This document shows positions 10,911 to 21,232 of a stretch of DNA of 64,000 nucleotides, one piece after another. This stretch comes from Agapanthus africanus. Lineage: Eukaryota > Streptophyta > Magnoliopsida > Asparagales > Amaryllidaceae. The notes below the pieces were generated by a model. That model had not been told where the DNA came from. It worked only from the letters and a program-made list of their open reading frames with translations, and did not search any database. The first letter of the stretch is position 1; each line of letters starts with the position of its first letter. The position numbers and the translations under genes were made by a program. Where the stretch lies: contig JASDDO010000028.1 in NCBI GenBank assembly GCA_030015575.1, positions 27,507,154 to 27,571,153 on the forward strand, in the 5' to 3' direction.

Positions 10911-12001
10911 TATGTTAGTCTTTTTGGAAAAACATGATTTAAATTTGTGAATTTGAGTTGTTCCATTCACAAGGATTTAATGGAGTTCTTAATTTCATTT
11001 TAATCTCACATGCATAGTTTATCGATTGGTAGGAGGATTAGAATTCTTTATGATAAACAAAGTGAAATAGGGCAGGGATGAGGCCGTCGAACTTAAACAG
11101 AAAGACCCACATCTTGTTTTACCCTTATTTCTCTCTGCTTAGTGCAAAGAACATACCTTAAATCCTCTTGATAGAATTTTGGTTGGATGAGTTTAATCTT
11201 ATATACTATTGAGAAGCCGTTACAGTGTGCTCAAAGTAATAGCAGCCCAAGACTTCCATGTAAATTTTTTCGTTTCTATGTTATTTAATCATTCGATTGG
11301 TTCTTTCAATTCTCTCAATTAATTTGTTCAAAGAAATAATACTACTCTATTCAAGTAGAAGTGTGTTATCCGCCGTCCGTATATAACTGGCCAGAATTGG
11401 CTATAGGAGGAAAAATCCTTAAAAATAAGATTTCATTATTCAATCTCAACGTTACGGTTCTATGTCAAAATATCATATATGGAACTGCAGTAGAAACTTA
11501 TGAACCGGTAATTCACAAAGCTCACAGGGAATTGGGGACTTGATGCTGAGTTTGTATCTGGCATCTCATAAAAAGGTTCTATATTATATATTTATTTTTA
11601 CTTGCCTAGACATACCATGATCTTAAATGATTGTTATAGATAAGGGTACCTTATTTTGTATATTAAATCATTTACATAAAAAGGTCCTGGCTGGCTGCTG
11701 TATCCAATAGGCAATTTATAGATAAAGGACAGCTCACATAACACCGTAAATTATTGGAAAACCGCCGGCCCAAGAAAAAGGGTTCAAAATGTCCGTTGGC
11801 CTTTTGAACTTGTTGAAAACCATCTAGGTCTATCCATTTTTCCAAAGCTTTGTGTATTTTGGTATATCCCAAAATTGCCTCTTGTCACCCATGTGGGTAA
11901 GTACAAGAAGACAACTGCCATTTTTTTAAAAAAAACCTTCAGTTGAGTTGCATGTAATCTGTAAACGGGTTGTCTGTAACTTCCATGCTTAATTGTGTTT
12001 T
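10911..12001. other. AT-rich intergenic DNA
   Basis: I see no gene, RNA gene or clear repeat. The short frames at 11361-11543 and 11672-11872 have no recognisable motif. Confidence 0.5.
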
Positions 12002-12555
12002 GTTGATATTTTCTTAAAGGACTGAGTATTAAGTGCTCTTAACTAGTCATTTTCCCTCCAAATTCACCACTTTTCCCCTAAAAGACTTATATTGTCAACA
12101 GAACAAAAATTATCCCGTTCATTCTCTCCATTACCCATCATCTTCTCTCCATTATTCATCACTTTCATTTACTACCCCAACAAACTAAACGTTCATTTAC
12201 TATCTCGCTTATTGATGATGGCCAAAACTTGAAAATTAATGTGCTTTGTGAGTGGATAGAATGGTAAATGTGCGATTTTGACCATCTCGGAAGCGACAAC
12301 ATGGTTCGAAATGAAAGGAACAATCTCTTTTCGACTCGATATGTCGGTTGAAAAGTTGAAACTTTCTTATAAAATGGAGAAATATGAAGATCATGAGTTT
12401 AGAATGATAAATGAAGATGGTTACATAAATATGGTTTGGATCCATCAAGAGACGAACGAGAAGGTCATCCATATGCAAGTATTTGTTGATATCCTAGCCA
12501 TTACTAGCAGCTTTGTCTTTATTTCACTTGATTTTTGCTTAGAATAGTATACAAG

Positions 12556-12660
12556 ACAGTTGCCTGTAATTTCTAAGCGGTTGCCTGTAACTTCTAAGCA
12601 GTTATATATAACTTGTAAGCAATTGACTGTGACTTCTAACCATTTATCTGTAACGTCTAA
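12556..12660 (+). repeat. About 22-bp tandem repeat, cluster 1 (MULE gap 1)
   Basis: Degenerate copies of gttgcctgtaacttctaagca between coding blocks 1 and 2 of the MULE. Confidence 0.85.
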
Positions 12661-12679
12661 AAAATCGCAGATGTCTGGT

Positions 12680-12935
12680 TTCAAATACCAGACTTCTCTA
12701 AAATCAATTTTCAGAGGGAAGATTTGAAATGGAGACGTCTGGTTCCAAGTACAAGACGTCTCTAAAGTCAATTTACAGAGACATATTTTGAACTGGAGAC
12801 ATCTGGTTACAACTACCAAAGATCTCTAAGTAATTGCCAGAGACATATTTTGAACTGGAGACGTTTGCTATAGACGTCTTCAGTACAAGCAACTTATTCC
12901 AGACGTCTGTACCAGACGGCAAAACGAGGTTGCTT
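12680..12935 (+). repeat. 64-66 bp tandem repeat with GACGTC-type palindromes
   Basis: About three copies, with agacgtctctaaa-like starts near 12689, 12753 and 12819. Each has a gagacgtctggtt-type block and a cagagacatattttgaactgg block. A cagacgtctgtaccagacg motif closes the array. Confidence 0.8.
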
Positions 12936-12997
12936 GCTCAATTATCACGAAAAGGGTTTTCCATGAGATGGAAAATGAAAACTGTTGTGGTTTTCTA

Positions 12998-13095
12998 ACC
13001 ATTTACCTGTAATTTCAAGGCAGTTGCCTGTAACTTCTAAGCAGTTTTCTGTAAGTTGTAAGCAATTGCCTGTAACTTGTAATCGTTTTTTGTGT
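12998..13095 (+). repeat. About 22-bp tandem repeat, cluster 2 (MULE gap 1)
   Basis: Four copies of the gttgcctgtaacttctaagc family immediately before coding block 2. Confidence 0.85.
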
Positions 13096-14529
13096 AACAG
13101 TCAACACGCATCATACTCTTCCGTTTCAGCAATTGCGCATGACCGAGTACTTGAGTTCGAGTCAAGCCTGCCACCGGTGAGGCAAGATGATCAAATAATG
13201 AGGAACAATATCCTGATTGTGTGGCATAACGCAATTCAGGGCACATCTTAAATATTCAAGGGTGCTTCCAAAGTTAGGACGGCTCTTTGCCAATTTACTA
13301 TTGCGAAACAATTCAACTTCAAATGCGTTAAGAATGATGGCTCGAGAATAACAGTGGAATGTTCCCAAAAGGATAAAGGATGCCGATGAAAATTGCATGC
13401 ATCGCTTTGTACTCGGAGTTATAGAGTTAACATATAAGTTGTTTATATAAAAGTGTAATTATCATTTTTTTTTTCAAATTGTTGATTGTTTTAAGTGTTA
13501 ATTTATGCTAAAGTTTGCATGTTTGTCATGTTTGAGTAGTTCTCTATGCGCTATAAATAGATACTATCCGACGTACACATATTCCGGAGGAATTTCAAGC
13601 GATGGACATCCCCGAGCTACGAAGAAATTGGTAGACGACATTCTTATAGATGTTTTGAGGCCACAACCAGGTTATCGGCCAATCGAGGCTAAGAAGGACT
13701 TCTATCAAAGGTTCGGGGTGAAGATTTCATATGATGTTGCGTGGAATGTACGGGAATTGGCATAAGAGATCCTCTTCGGCAATTATCGTCATTCTTATGA
13801 CTCTTTGAGATGGTATCAAAGTAAGTGTATGAAAACCAATCCCGGGAGTGTAATTAACATCGACAAATCAGTGGATGACAGATTCTTGAGGCTATTTGTC
13901 AGCTGTGGCGCTTGTATTGACGGGTATTTTGATGGTTGCCGGCCTTTCATATTTCTTGATGGAACATTTATCAAAAATAGGGCAAAAAGCATTCTATAGA
14001 CGACGACTGTTTATGATAGAAACAATAGTTTGTTTCTGTTAGTTTTCACTATTTACGATCAAGAGAACATCACCAATTGGATATAGTTTTTAGGTCAGTT
14101 GAGGGCCGTATTGTTTGATGGTCCTAAGGCCTACCACCCGCTGCATACCCTTGTGTTTGTATCAGACTCCGATAAGAGAAACAAAGAAGCGGTTAAGATG
14201 TACTTTCCCACCGCATTACATTCATTTTGCATTCTTCACTTGAAGAAAACTATAAAAATAGGCTTAAGGGGCTTGATATGAAGAATTCGGAAACCGAAAC
14301 TTGCGCGCAAATAATAGAGACATCATGTAACCAATACACGACGGTTGAGTTTTTAGGAAAGATGAACATATTGAAGGAGGAATCAATGGTTGCCTACAAC
14401 GCAATGGTTGAACATTACAATCCTCAACATTGGGCTAATTGTTACTTCGCTGGAATAATTTATAATCTCAATTCTTGCTCCTCAATACACCTGATTTGGC
14501 TATGAACACGATTGACATAAATATGTATA

Positions 14530-14757
14530 AAATCACAGCATTTGCCTTTAAATTTTAAGCAGATGCCTGTAACTTCTACTAAGTTACATGTAACATCTAT
14601 TAACTTGATTATAATTATTAAGTTACCTGTAACGTCCACTGACATGCTTATAACTTTTAGGTGGTTGCCTATAACATGAAAAAAGTTGTATGTAACTTCT
14701 AATAAGTTGCATGTAACATCTATTAAAGTTGCATGTAACCTCTATTTATATGTTTGT
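14530..14757 (+). repeat. About 22-bp tandem repeat, cluster 3 (MULE gap between blocks 3 and 4)
   Basis: About ten degenerate copies of the gcctgtaacttctaa / gcatgtaacatctatta family fill the intron-like gap that separates the transposase core from the SWIM block. Confidence 0.85.
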
Positions 14758-15586
14758 TGAATGCAGGTATAGTCATATTACATCCAATGTTGCTGAATCA
14801 TATAATAACTGGATACGTGATGCCCCCATTTTTTCTATTCTTTAAATAGTGGACCATATAAGGGTTTGTTTGATGGATCGCTTCAATAGTCAATGAGAGA
14901 AGGTCAAAAAGTGGACTGGTGTGTTATGTTCCATTTCGGAAGACATTCTGGAAAAAAAATTGGACGCCGCTAGGGTTTTTTCTGTTCATCAAGCTGATAC
15001 GAAGTATTATGAAGTGTTTGACATTAAAACTATTTGAATCAATGTGTCGGCTCGCTCATATATATACAGAGAATGGGATGTTACTAGGATTCTTTGTAGG
15101 CATGCTTGCGCCGTTATCAATTTCTTGAGGCAATCAATCTATAACTACTGTGACTCTTTCTTGACGATCGAATATTTCACAGCGAGTTACGCGAATACAA
15201 TTTACCCAATACCTACATTTGACAATCCAACGGTTACGGAAAAAAACATTGATATCTAGCCTCCTTTGACGAGAAAGCGGCCAGGAAGGCCCCCTACAAG
15301 ACGCATGAATAATAAGGATGTTTAAAAGAGGAAGATGAATTGCGGTAGGTGTGGCAACGGGGATCATAATAAAGCGACACGCACAGCTCCAATCGATTAA
15401 GATTAAAATGACTACATGTTGGTTGTTTGGTATTTTGTTTTATATTTATGTATCCACCGTCTATTTTCGTAGATCTTTTGTACTAAAACATTACGATGTT
15501 CGTTATAATTTTGTTGTAAATTTTTCTATTAATCAAGTATGCATCTGAATGAAATTTAGAAACTGTTTTACGAATTCCTTTAGTTG

Positions 15587-15832
15587 TAGTTTTCTGTAAT
15601 ATCTATGCACTTGCCTGTAACTTTTGATAAGTTGCACGTAATTTCTAAGCAGTTGCCTGTAACTTGTAAGCAGTTTTATGTAACTTCTAACCATTTGCCT
15701 GTAAATTCTAAACACTTGCCTATAAATTCTAGGCAGTTGCCTGTAGCATGAAATTCTAAACGCTTGCCTATAAATTCTAAACCCTTGCCTATAAATTATA
15801 GGCTGTTGCTTATAACTTGTAAACAGTTGCCC
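15587..15832 (+). repeat. About 22-bp tandem repeat, cluster 4 (downstream of the MULE frame)
   Basis: About ten copies of the same gttgcctgtaacttctaagca family follow the transposase 3' end. Confidence 0.85.
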
Positions 15833-16195
15833 CAGACGTCTCCTGTTAAAAACAGAAACTGACATTTTGAAAATTTCCTTTCGCAGACGTCTGTACCAGA
15901 CGTTTGCAGTTTAAATATTTCTTAAAGAGACATATGCTTAGTCATCTCTGAAATAGAAAGAGAGATTTGAAAATGAAAATTTCCTTCACCAGACGTCTGT
16001 ACAAGTCTTCTGGTTTTTAAAATTTCTTAAGCAGACGTCTGTACCAAACGTCTGCAGTATAACTAAATTTTGTTGTTGAAATTTCATTTGAACATAAGAA
16101 TATACATGAATATAGAATAAAAAATGAATAATTCAAGATGATATGAAGCGTAATGAAGCAATTCATAATAACAACAGAAATATGATAGAGGTTAT
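15833..16195. other. MULE-flanking DNA with cagacgtctg palindromes
   Basis: Three further copies of the cagacgtctgtaccagacg(t) motif occur near 15885, 15990 and 16031. The stretch ends in gttat (16191-16195), the probable left target duplication of the Athila LTR that starts at 16196. The partner lies outside the window. Confidence 0.6.
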
Positions 16196-17656
16196 TGTTC
16201 AGTCGAAAATATTGCACATTTGATATAACATTTTCCTTACTTTTCTTAAATATTTAAAGGTGTTTATTATAAATATAGAATATATGTAGGTTTATCTGCA
16301 AATTTACTCTTTACCATATGTTTATATATTATAATTAACATTATGAAGCTAAATATATGCATATAATATTTATAAGATATTTTGATAATTTAAATATGCA
16401 TATCATATCAAATATTTTTAATCAAATTTCTTAAAGATTTATTACCATATAAAATGATTAAGATTATATGTCTAATATAACAAATATTACTAACATTATT
16501 CATGGAGATATTGTGCAGATTTAGCTCAGGTCGGGAAATCGAGATATTCAAGTTGTCAGGATAAAAAATCTGGCAATAAAATCGTAGAATCAATACTGGC
16601 AGAGAATCGGTAAATATATGAAGAATCCAGACATGGAAAAAATCTCCACATGTCAACATGAGAAGGGCCCAGAAGTTTGGAACCCTAACTCTCCCAACCG
16701 TGGTCAAAGTGTCATATATGCGGCGGGTCTGCGGCCAATTAATGGCCGTACGATCTGTGATTTAGAAATTGGATCTTGATAGCATATCTAAACCTATGAG
16801 ATCTAGGGTTTCTGATTTGAGAGCTATATAAAGGACCGATAGCTAAACTTAGAGAACTATCACCTTTAGCACGAAGCAAATCACCGTCAAAGAACAAGAG
16901 ATTCACGACAGGTCCGCGATTCGACGTGATAGAGCGACGTGAATATCGACGGAATATCTACTTCTTACGAGGCAGAGATCGAGAGCAACTTCTTCCTCTT
17001 GTAATCTAAATTCGAAGTATTTGTACTTGTAACGTTGATTAATAAAGGTAGATCATTAGCTTAATTATTTCGTATTTAATTTCTGCATTATGATTTCCTT
17101 CTCTATCCCTTCTTCTTCTTCTCCAAATACGCGTGAGTAATTCTCCGCTTGATAGGGTTCGTAGGATTATGGTAAATCAATGGATGATAAAATAACTCAA
17201 CTTCTTTTATATCTTATAAAGTTTATAAACTTTATCAAAAGAATCGTTAACATCTTAATCGGGCGCGCTACCAATTTATTGATAGTCTCGACCACGATTT
17301 GAGATTAGATTAACAATTGTTTTGGTAAAGGCTAGACATGAATAGAGGTCAATGAAAAGATAAGGGTTAAGAGTGGGAACCCTATTCCCTTCAAAAACCC
17401 TAATCTTCATTCATCACTATGGATCTAATTTTAAATCTATTAAAAGATAAAAAGAGTCATTTTTATTTAATCATCCATTACTACTAAATTCTAATGAACC
17501 ATACAAGCCCTCTTCTTATATATTCTACATCCGTGTTCAACATAGATCTAGGATCACTCTCCCCCATTTCTAATCAACTCGTTTAAAGTAAGATTAAAAG
17601 TTTCACGCATCCCTGCGGACGGCCCGTACTCATCTCGGCTAGCTACGAGCAACAAC
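16196..17656 (+). mobile_element. Athila 5' LTR, main part (host element of the nest)
   Basis: Starts TGTTCAGTCG, as do the LTRs at 49721, 50210 and 61701. It is interrupted at 17656 by an NA1 LTR and resumes at 21166. The body is AT-rich and contains the gagagctatataaagg block near 16820 that probably holds the LTR promoter TATA box (16825-16833). The closest match by eye is the split LTR at 49721-50209 plus 63229-64000, which I take as the 3' LTR of the same element. Confidence 0.85.
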
Positions 17657-18927
17657 TGTTCCCCTCCGAATGGCGGCCAAGACATGGGCGTCTTGCCTGA
17701 TATTCGGGGCAGATGCTATATGGTTTTATCCGTCCACCTCTCCGAAGATGCCAAATTGATTTATGGCACCGTGTATCGGAGGTTTAGACGGATGCGGCCG
17801 ATATAGCAGACTTCGTCAGATTCCCCCTCGCTTGAGGGGTTTTTGATTGTGGGGACGCTCTTCCCTGCAGGCGCAAGCCCCTGCAGTTAATTACGCTACT
17901 GCATCGCGGTAACAACTTTCTCCTTCTCCAGAATTTCACTTTGTGTCGTGGGTGTTTGTTTTATTTGTGGTTGCCTGTGGAATGTATACGGAGACTAATT
18001 TATGTCGTCGCCCGTAGGACGTGGATTAGTCCAAATCTGTATTTTCTTAGATTTGGGTTTGGGGTTTTGGTTTGAGGATACGTTAGCCATATTTGAGGCA
18101 AAGATCAACTCAAACGGGATCGTTTAGATCCAACAAAAGAGCGTTGATGGGATCTATTGTTTCAGTTTAGGGACATAGTGGTCCATTGAATGTATGGCCG
18201 TCGGGACCCATCACCTCTCTGACGACGTTGAAGGATTACAACGACAGATGTCAGAGGAGTTCATAGATGTACCCTTGAACTAAAGTTGGTTGGGAGATCT
18301 ATAGTCCAATTTGGGACTAAAGTCTGTTTGAGGGTTTAAGGATACGTTAGCTGTATTTGAGGCTAAGATCTACTTAAACGTTTGTTAAGAATACGTTAGT
18401 CCAGTTTGAGACTAAGATCAACTTAACGGGATCGTTTAGATCCGACAAAAGAGCGTTTGGGCTCTATTGTTCCAGTTTAGGGACATGATGGTCCATCATT
18501 CCCGTTTTGGGGACAAATGTTAGTTTAAGGACGCATTAGTCCATGAGTTTAAGGACCCCATAGTCCGTATTAATGTGTGGTTGTCGGGACACGTCACCTC
18601 TCTGAAGACGTTGAAGGATTATAACGACAAATATCAGAGGAGTTCAGAGATGTACCCTTGAACCAATGAGTTGGTTGAAAGAGCAAGTGTGCTCAGTTCA
18701 AGATGATTTGAGGACTTATGGCCAGTTTGGGCTAAGTCCAATTATGTTTGAAATATTGGCCATTTGGGCTATTAGACATTTGTCTGGGTTCAGCCCCTCG
18801 TCATTCAGCAGTGTTAAACAGAGGTTTGGGGGCTCTGACAACATTTTGTCTTTGATTTCCTCAATTTTGAGATTCATTTGGAGGAGAGACTTTTGCCTCT
18901 GGAAAATTAGCCAATTTGACTAAAAGT

Positions 18928-19200
18928 AGTGTTAAACACTTAGAGAACAACAGTGTTAAACACTGGAGATAGAACTCTCAAATTAGTGTTAAACACTAAA
19001 AGACAATCAGTGCTAAACACTGGAAATATAATCTTTAATTTAGTGTTAAACACTAGAAACAATCAGTGTTAAACACTGGAAATATAATCCCCAAATTAGT
19101 GTTAAACACCAAAGACAGAGGGGTCACGTGTGGACACGTGAGAGCGCCCAAAGGGGGGACCAGATCCCTTTTCTTCGTTCTGCAATTAAGTGTTAAACAC
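18928..19200. repeat. Array of AGTGTTAAACACT palindromes in NA1 LTR copy 1
   Basis: Eight copies centred on TTAAA (one with CTAAA, one with a broken arm). The flanking base pair alternates T-A and C-G between successive copies, so the palindrome is kept while the sequence changes. The same array is at 32979-33251 in the other LTR. Confidence 0.9.
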
Positions 19201-19660
19201 TTTTCATTTCCTGACCATCACGTGTGGGCACGTGATAGGCATCCATCCATTGGATATTAAAGGGATTTGTTAGGGGTCACGTGGGGACACGTGAGGGCGC
19301 CCTAAATGTGGAGCCAGATCTCCTTTTGTTTTATCCTCAAATCTGTGAATAAGTATTAAACATTTTTATTTTTATTTTAGAGCATCACGTGTTGGCACGT
19401 GATGGGGATCTGTGCGCCAATTGTTAAAGCATTTGCTGAGGGGTCACGTGATAACACGTGAGAGCGCCCAAAGCTTTCATTCCCTTTGCTTTTTCTTTCT
19501 GCGTTTTGGGAGTCATGTGGGAGCACGTGAGGCATTGCCTCAAAGCTGTTTCCTTTTTATTTTTGGGGATCTTTTTAGGGGTCACGTGGGGACACGTGAC
19601 CCTGGTTTTATTCCTTCTTTTCTGATCACTGCGGATTGGGGTCACGTGTCATCACGTGAC
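19124..19660. promoter_or_regulatory. Paired G-box palindromes, block 1 (8 pairs)
   Basis: Each unit is TCACGTG, four variable bases, CACGTGA. Seven of eight are perfect; the one near 19512 has TCATGTG. CACGTG is the plant G-box bound by bHLH and bZIP factors (known). Whether it acts here as a binding site or only as a hairpin is inference. Confidence 0.9.
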
Positions 19661-19707
19661 CAATATTCTTTATGTGCATGGAGATCTTTCAAGTCTCTTT
19701 ATTTTAA

Positions 19708-20172
19708 GAATTAAATTCTCTGTAGGGTTAAACCCTAATTTTGTTTTGGAGGAATTAAATTCCTATTGTGAAAGAATTAAATTCTTATTTAGGGTAAAAC
19801 CCTAATTTCTTTTTAAAGGAATTAAATTCCCAGATATGTAAAAGAATTAAATTCTTGATTAGGGTTAAACCCTAGTTTTGTTTTAGGAGAATTAAATTCT
19901 CAAAACTTAATTCCTCTTCTAAGTTTAGGATCTGCATGGCAGGATCTCGACCTGATGAGAATTAAATTCTCAACTTATGGGGAGATGTGCTCTGTGCAGA
20001 TCTTCAACCAAAAGAAGAACTAAGTTCTTTTTTGTATAAGAGTTAAACTCTTGGATTTTGAGAATTAAATTCTCTGTTTGAAGTTTTGATTCCCTTTCTT
20101 TTCTCATCTAAGGTTTTCTTTGTTGAGAATTAAATTCTCCTTTCTTTTCTTCCCTCTTGAGAATTAAATTCT
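19708..20172. repeat. TTAAA-centred palindromes with varying arms
   Basis: About a dozen short palindromes share the centre TTAAA but have different arms. Examples are GGAATTAAATTCC, AAGAATTAAATTCTT, GAGAATTAAATTCTC, AAGAGTTAAACTCTT and TAGGGTTAAACCCTA. Related forms follow at 20343-20359, 20451-20467, 20508, 20552 and 20775. The copies in the other LTR lie at about 33759-34223. Confidence 0.9.
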
Positions 20173-20589
20173 CCCCTCTCTGTTTTTCTCTCCAAAAAAG
20201 GCCACCCTCTCTTCTTTTCTTGGCTCCTATTTATGGGAGAAGGAAGAGAATCAATTTGTTCAGAAAATCTCTCATTGAAAGATTTGATTTGTTTTCATAA
20301 TTAATATGATCCTTTAGATTATTCAGTGAATTTTATTCACCGTTGGATTTTAAATCCAAAGATATTCTGTTTGTTATTTTCGGTGAGATTTTAGGGAAAT
20401 CTTTCCTTGTATCAAATCTTTCCATAAATTGGTAATCTATAATCACCATTGGATTTTTAATCCAACGGTCCCCATAATCCTTTTCCATTTGGAAAGATTT
20501 AGAGAAATTTAGAATTTTAATTCTATTTCGAAAGATTTTAGAGAAATTTAGAATTTTAATTCTATTAAACTGTAAGGCTTACAAAGCCT

Positions 20590-20950
20590 GGCACGTGCTG
20601 GCATGTGACCCTTGCTCACGTGTGAGGACGTGACCCCCAAATTGGTTCCTTTAACTGCGGCTTATTTATGTTGTTGTTTTAACCATCACGTGTCAACACG
20701 TGACCATTGGTCACGTGTGAGCACGTGATACCTCATTGATGTAACTTCTGATTTTTAATCAGGGAACAGATTTTAGAATTTAATTCTATTCATTATTTTA
20801 GAGGCCTTAAGAGCCCATCACGTGTCTGCACGTGACCCATGGTCACGTGTGAGCACGTGATGCCCCATTGGGGTCTTTTCTGAGTTTTTATTATATCTTT
20901 TAACTCCTCCAGCGGGTTCTTAAAGGTCCATCACGTGTGGACACGTGATG
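20590..20950. promoter_or_regulatory. Paired G-box palindromes, block 2 (7 pairs)
   Basis: Seven TCACGTG-N4-CACGTGA units; the first two are degenerate and five are perfect. Two neighbouring pairs at 20682-20731, and two more at about 20816-20864, are joined through a complementary linker into larger palindromes. Confidence 0.9.
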
Positions 20951-21165
20951 CCTCATAACTTTTGATCCCGGATGAATTATGAGGCTCATAATATATCAAA
21001 TCGAAGGGTTTTTCGAGATGCTTTCGATACCATCAGAATTTAACAGTTTCTCCTTCGGGAGTTTATCAAAATATAGGCCGAAAGATACTAGTTCGCATTT
21101 CCTTAAGCATATCGTTGCCATTTGATACCTTGGACTCTTCTGCGCAGAAATTTTCGGCGGGAACA

Positions 21166-21208
21166 ACAACGTTATTGATTGCATTACTACAAACACATTT
21201 TCACATCA
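21166..21208 (+). mobile_element. Last 43 bp of the Athila 5' LTR (copy 1)
   Basis: Continuation of the LTR broken at 17656. It starts with the duplicated ACAAC and ends ...cacatca directly before the primer site. Confidence 0.8.
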
Positions 21209-21214
21209 ATAAAA

Positions 21215-21232
21215 TAGCGTCGTTACCGGGGA
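21215..21232 (+). promoter_or_regulatory. Athila primer-binding site (tRNA-Asp type, diverged)
   Basis: tagcgtcgttaccgggga matches the tRNA-Asp primer site usual for Athila (TGGCGCCGTTGCCGGGGA) with a few substitutions and lies a few bases after the LTR end. Confidence 0.75.

Larger units (their letters stand above)
12278..15400 (+). pseudogene. Decayed MuDR/MULE transposase, split into four coding blocks
   Basis: Block 1 (12278-12547) is an N-terminal segment. Block 2 (about 13135-13425) resembles the MuDR N-terminal domain, with an A-L-C-Q-F-x-I-A core and an HASL motif. Block 3 (about 13545-14465) is the transposase core: LDGTF carries the first catalytic Asp, FVSDSD the second, then HSFCILHLKK and HWANCYF. 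Block 4 (about 14767-15400) begins with TSNVAESYNNWIRD. It continues with a SWIM-type C..C..C-x-H zinc region (REWDVTRILCRHACAVI) and ends with RPGRPPTRR and a zinc-knuckle-like CGRCGNGDHN. Stops at 13763, 13997, 14279 and elsewhere and several frameshifts break the frame, so no active transposase is encoded. Blocks 3 and 4 are separated by an intron-like gap ending in tgaatgcag before 14766. MULE transposases cut and paste with 8-11 bp target duplications; the element ends were not found. Confidence 0.88.
17657..21165 (-). mobile_element. NA1 LTR, copy 1 (3509 bp), inserted in the Athila 5' LTR
   Basis: Minus-strand LTR running from TGTTCCCGCC (21165) to GGAGGGGAACA (17657), with inverted ends TGTTCCC/GGGAACA. 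It is flanked by the 5-bp target duplication ACAAC (17652-17656 and 21166-21170). It is nearly identical to the copy at 31708-35216 and has the same length. Read on the plus strand it has a zone of direct repeats with GGATC-GTTTA-GATCC and TAGTC..GACTA palindromes (18050-18560). It then holds TTAAA-centred palindromes and two blocks of paired G-boxes. No protein frame is convincing; 18666-18923 is open in both copies but shows no motif. Confidence 0.9.

Noticed and set aside
18666..18923. 85-codon frame conserved in both NA1 LTRs (also 32719-32976)
   Set aside because: The two LTRs are nearly identical throughout, so shared openness carries no information; no motif seen.
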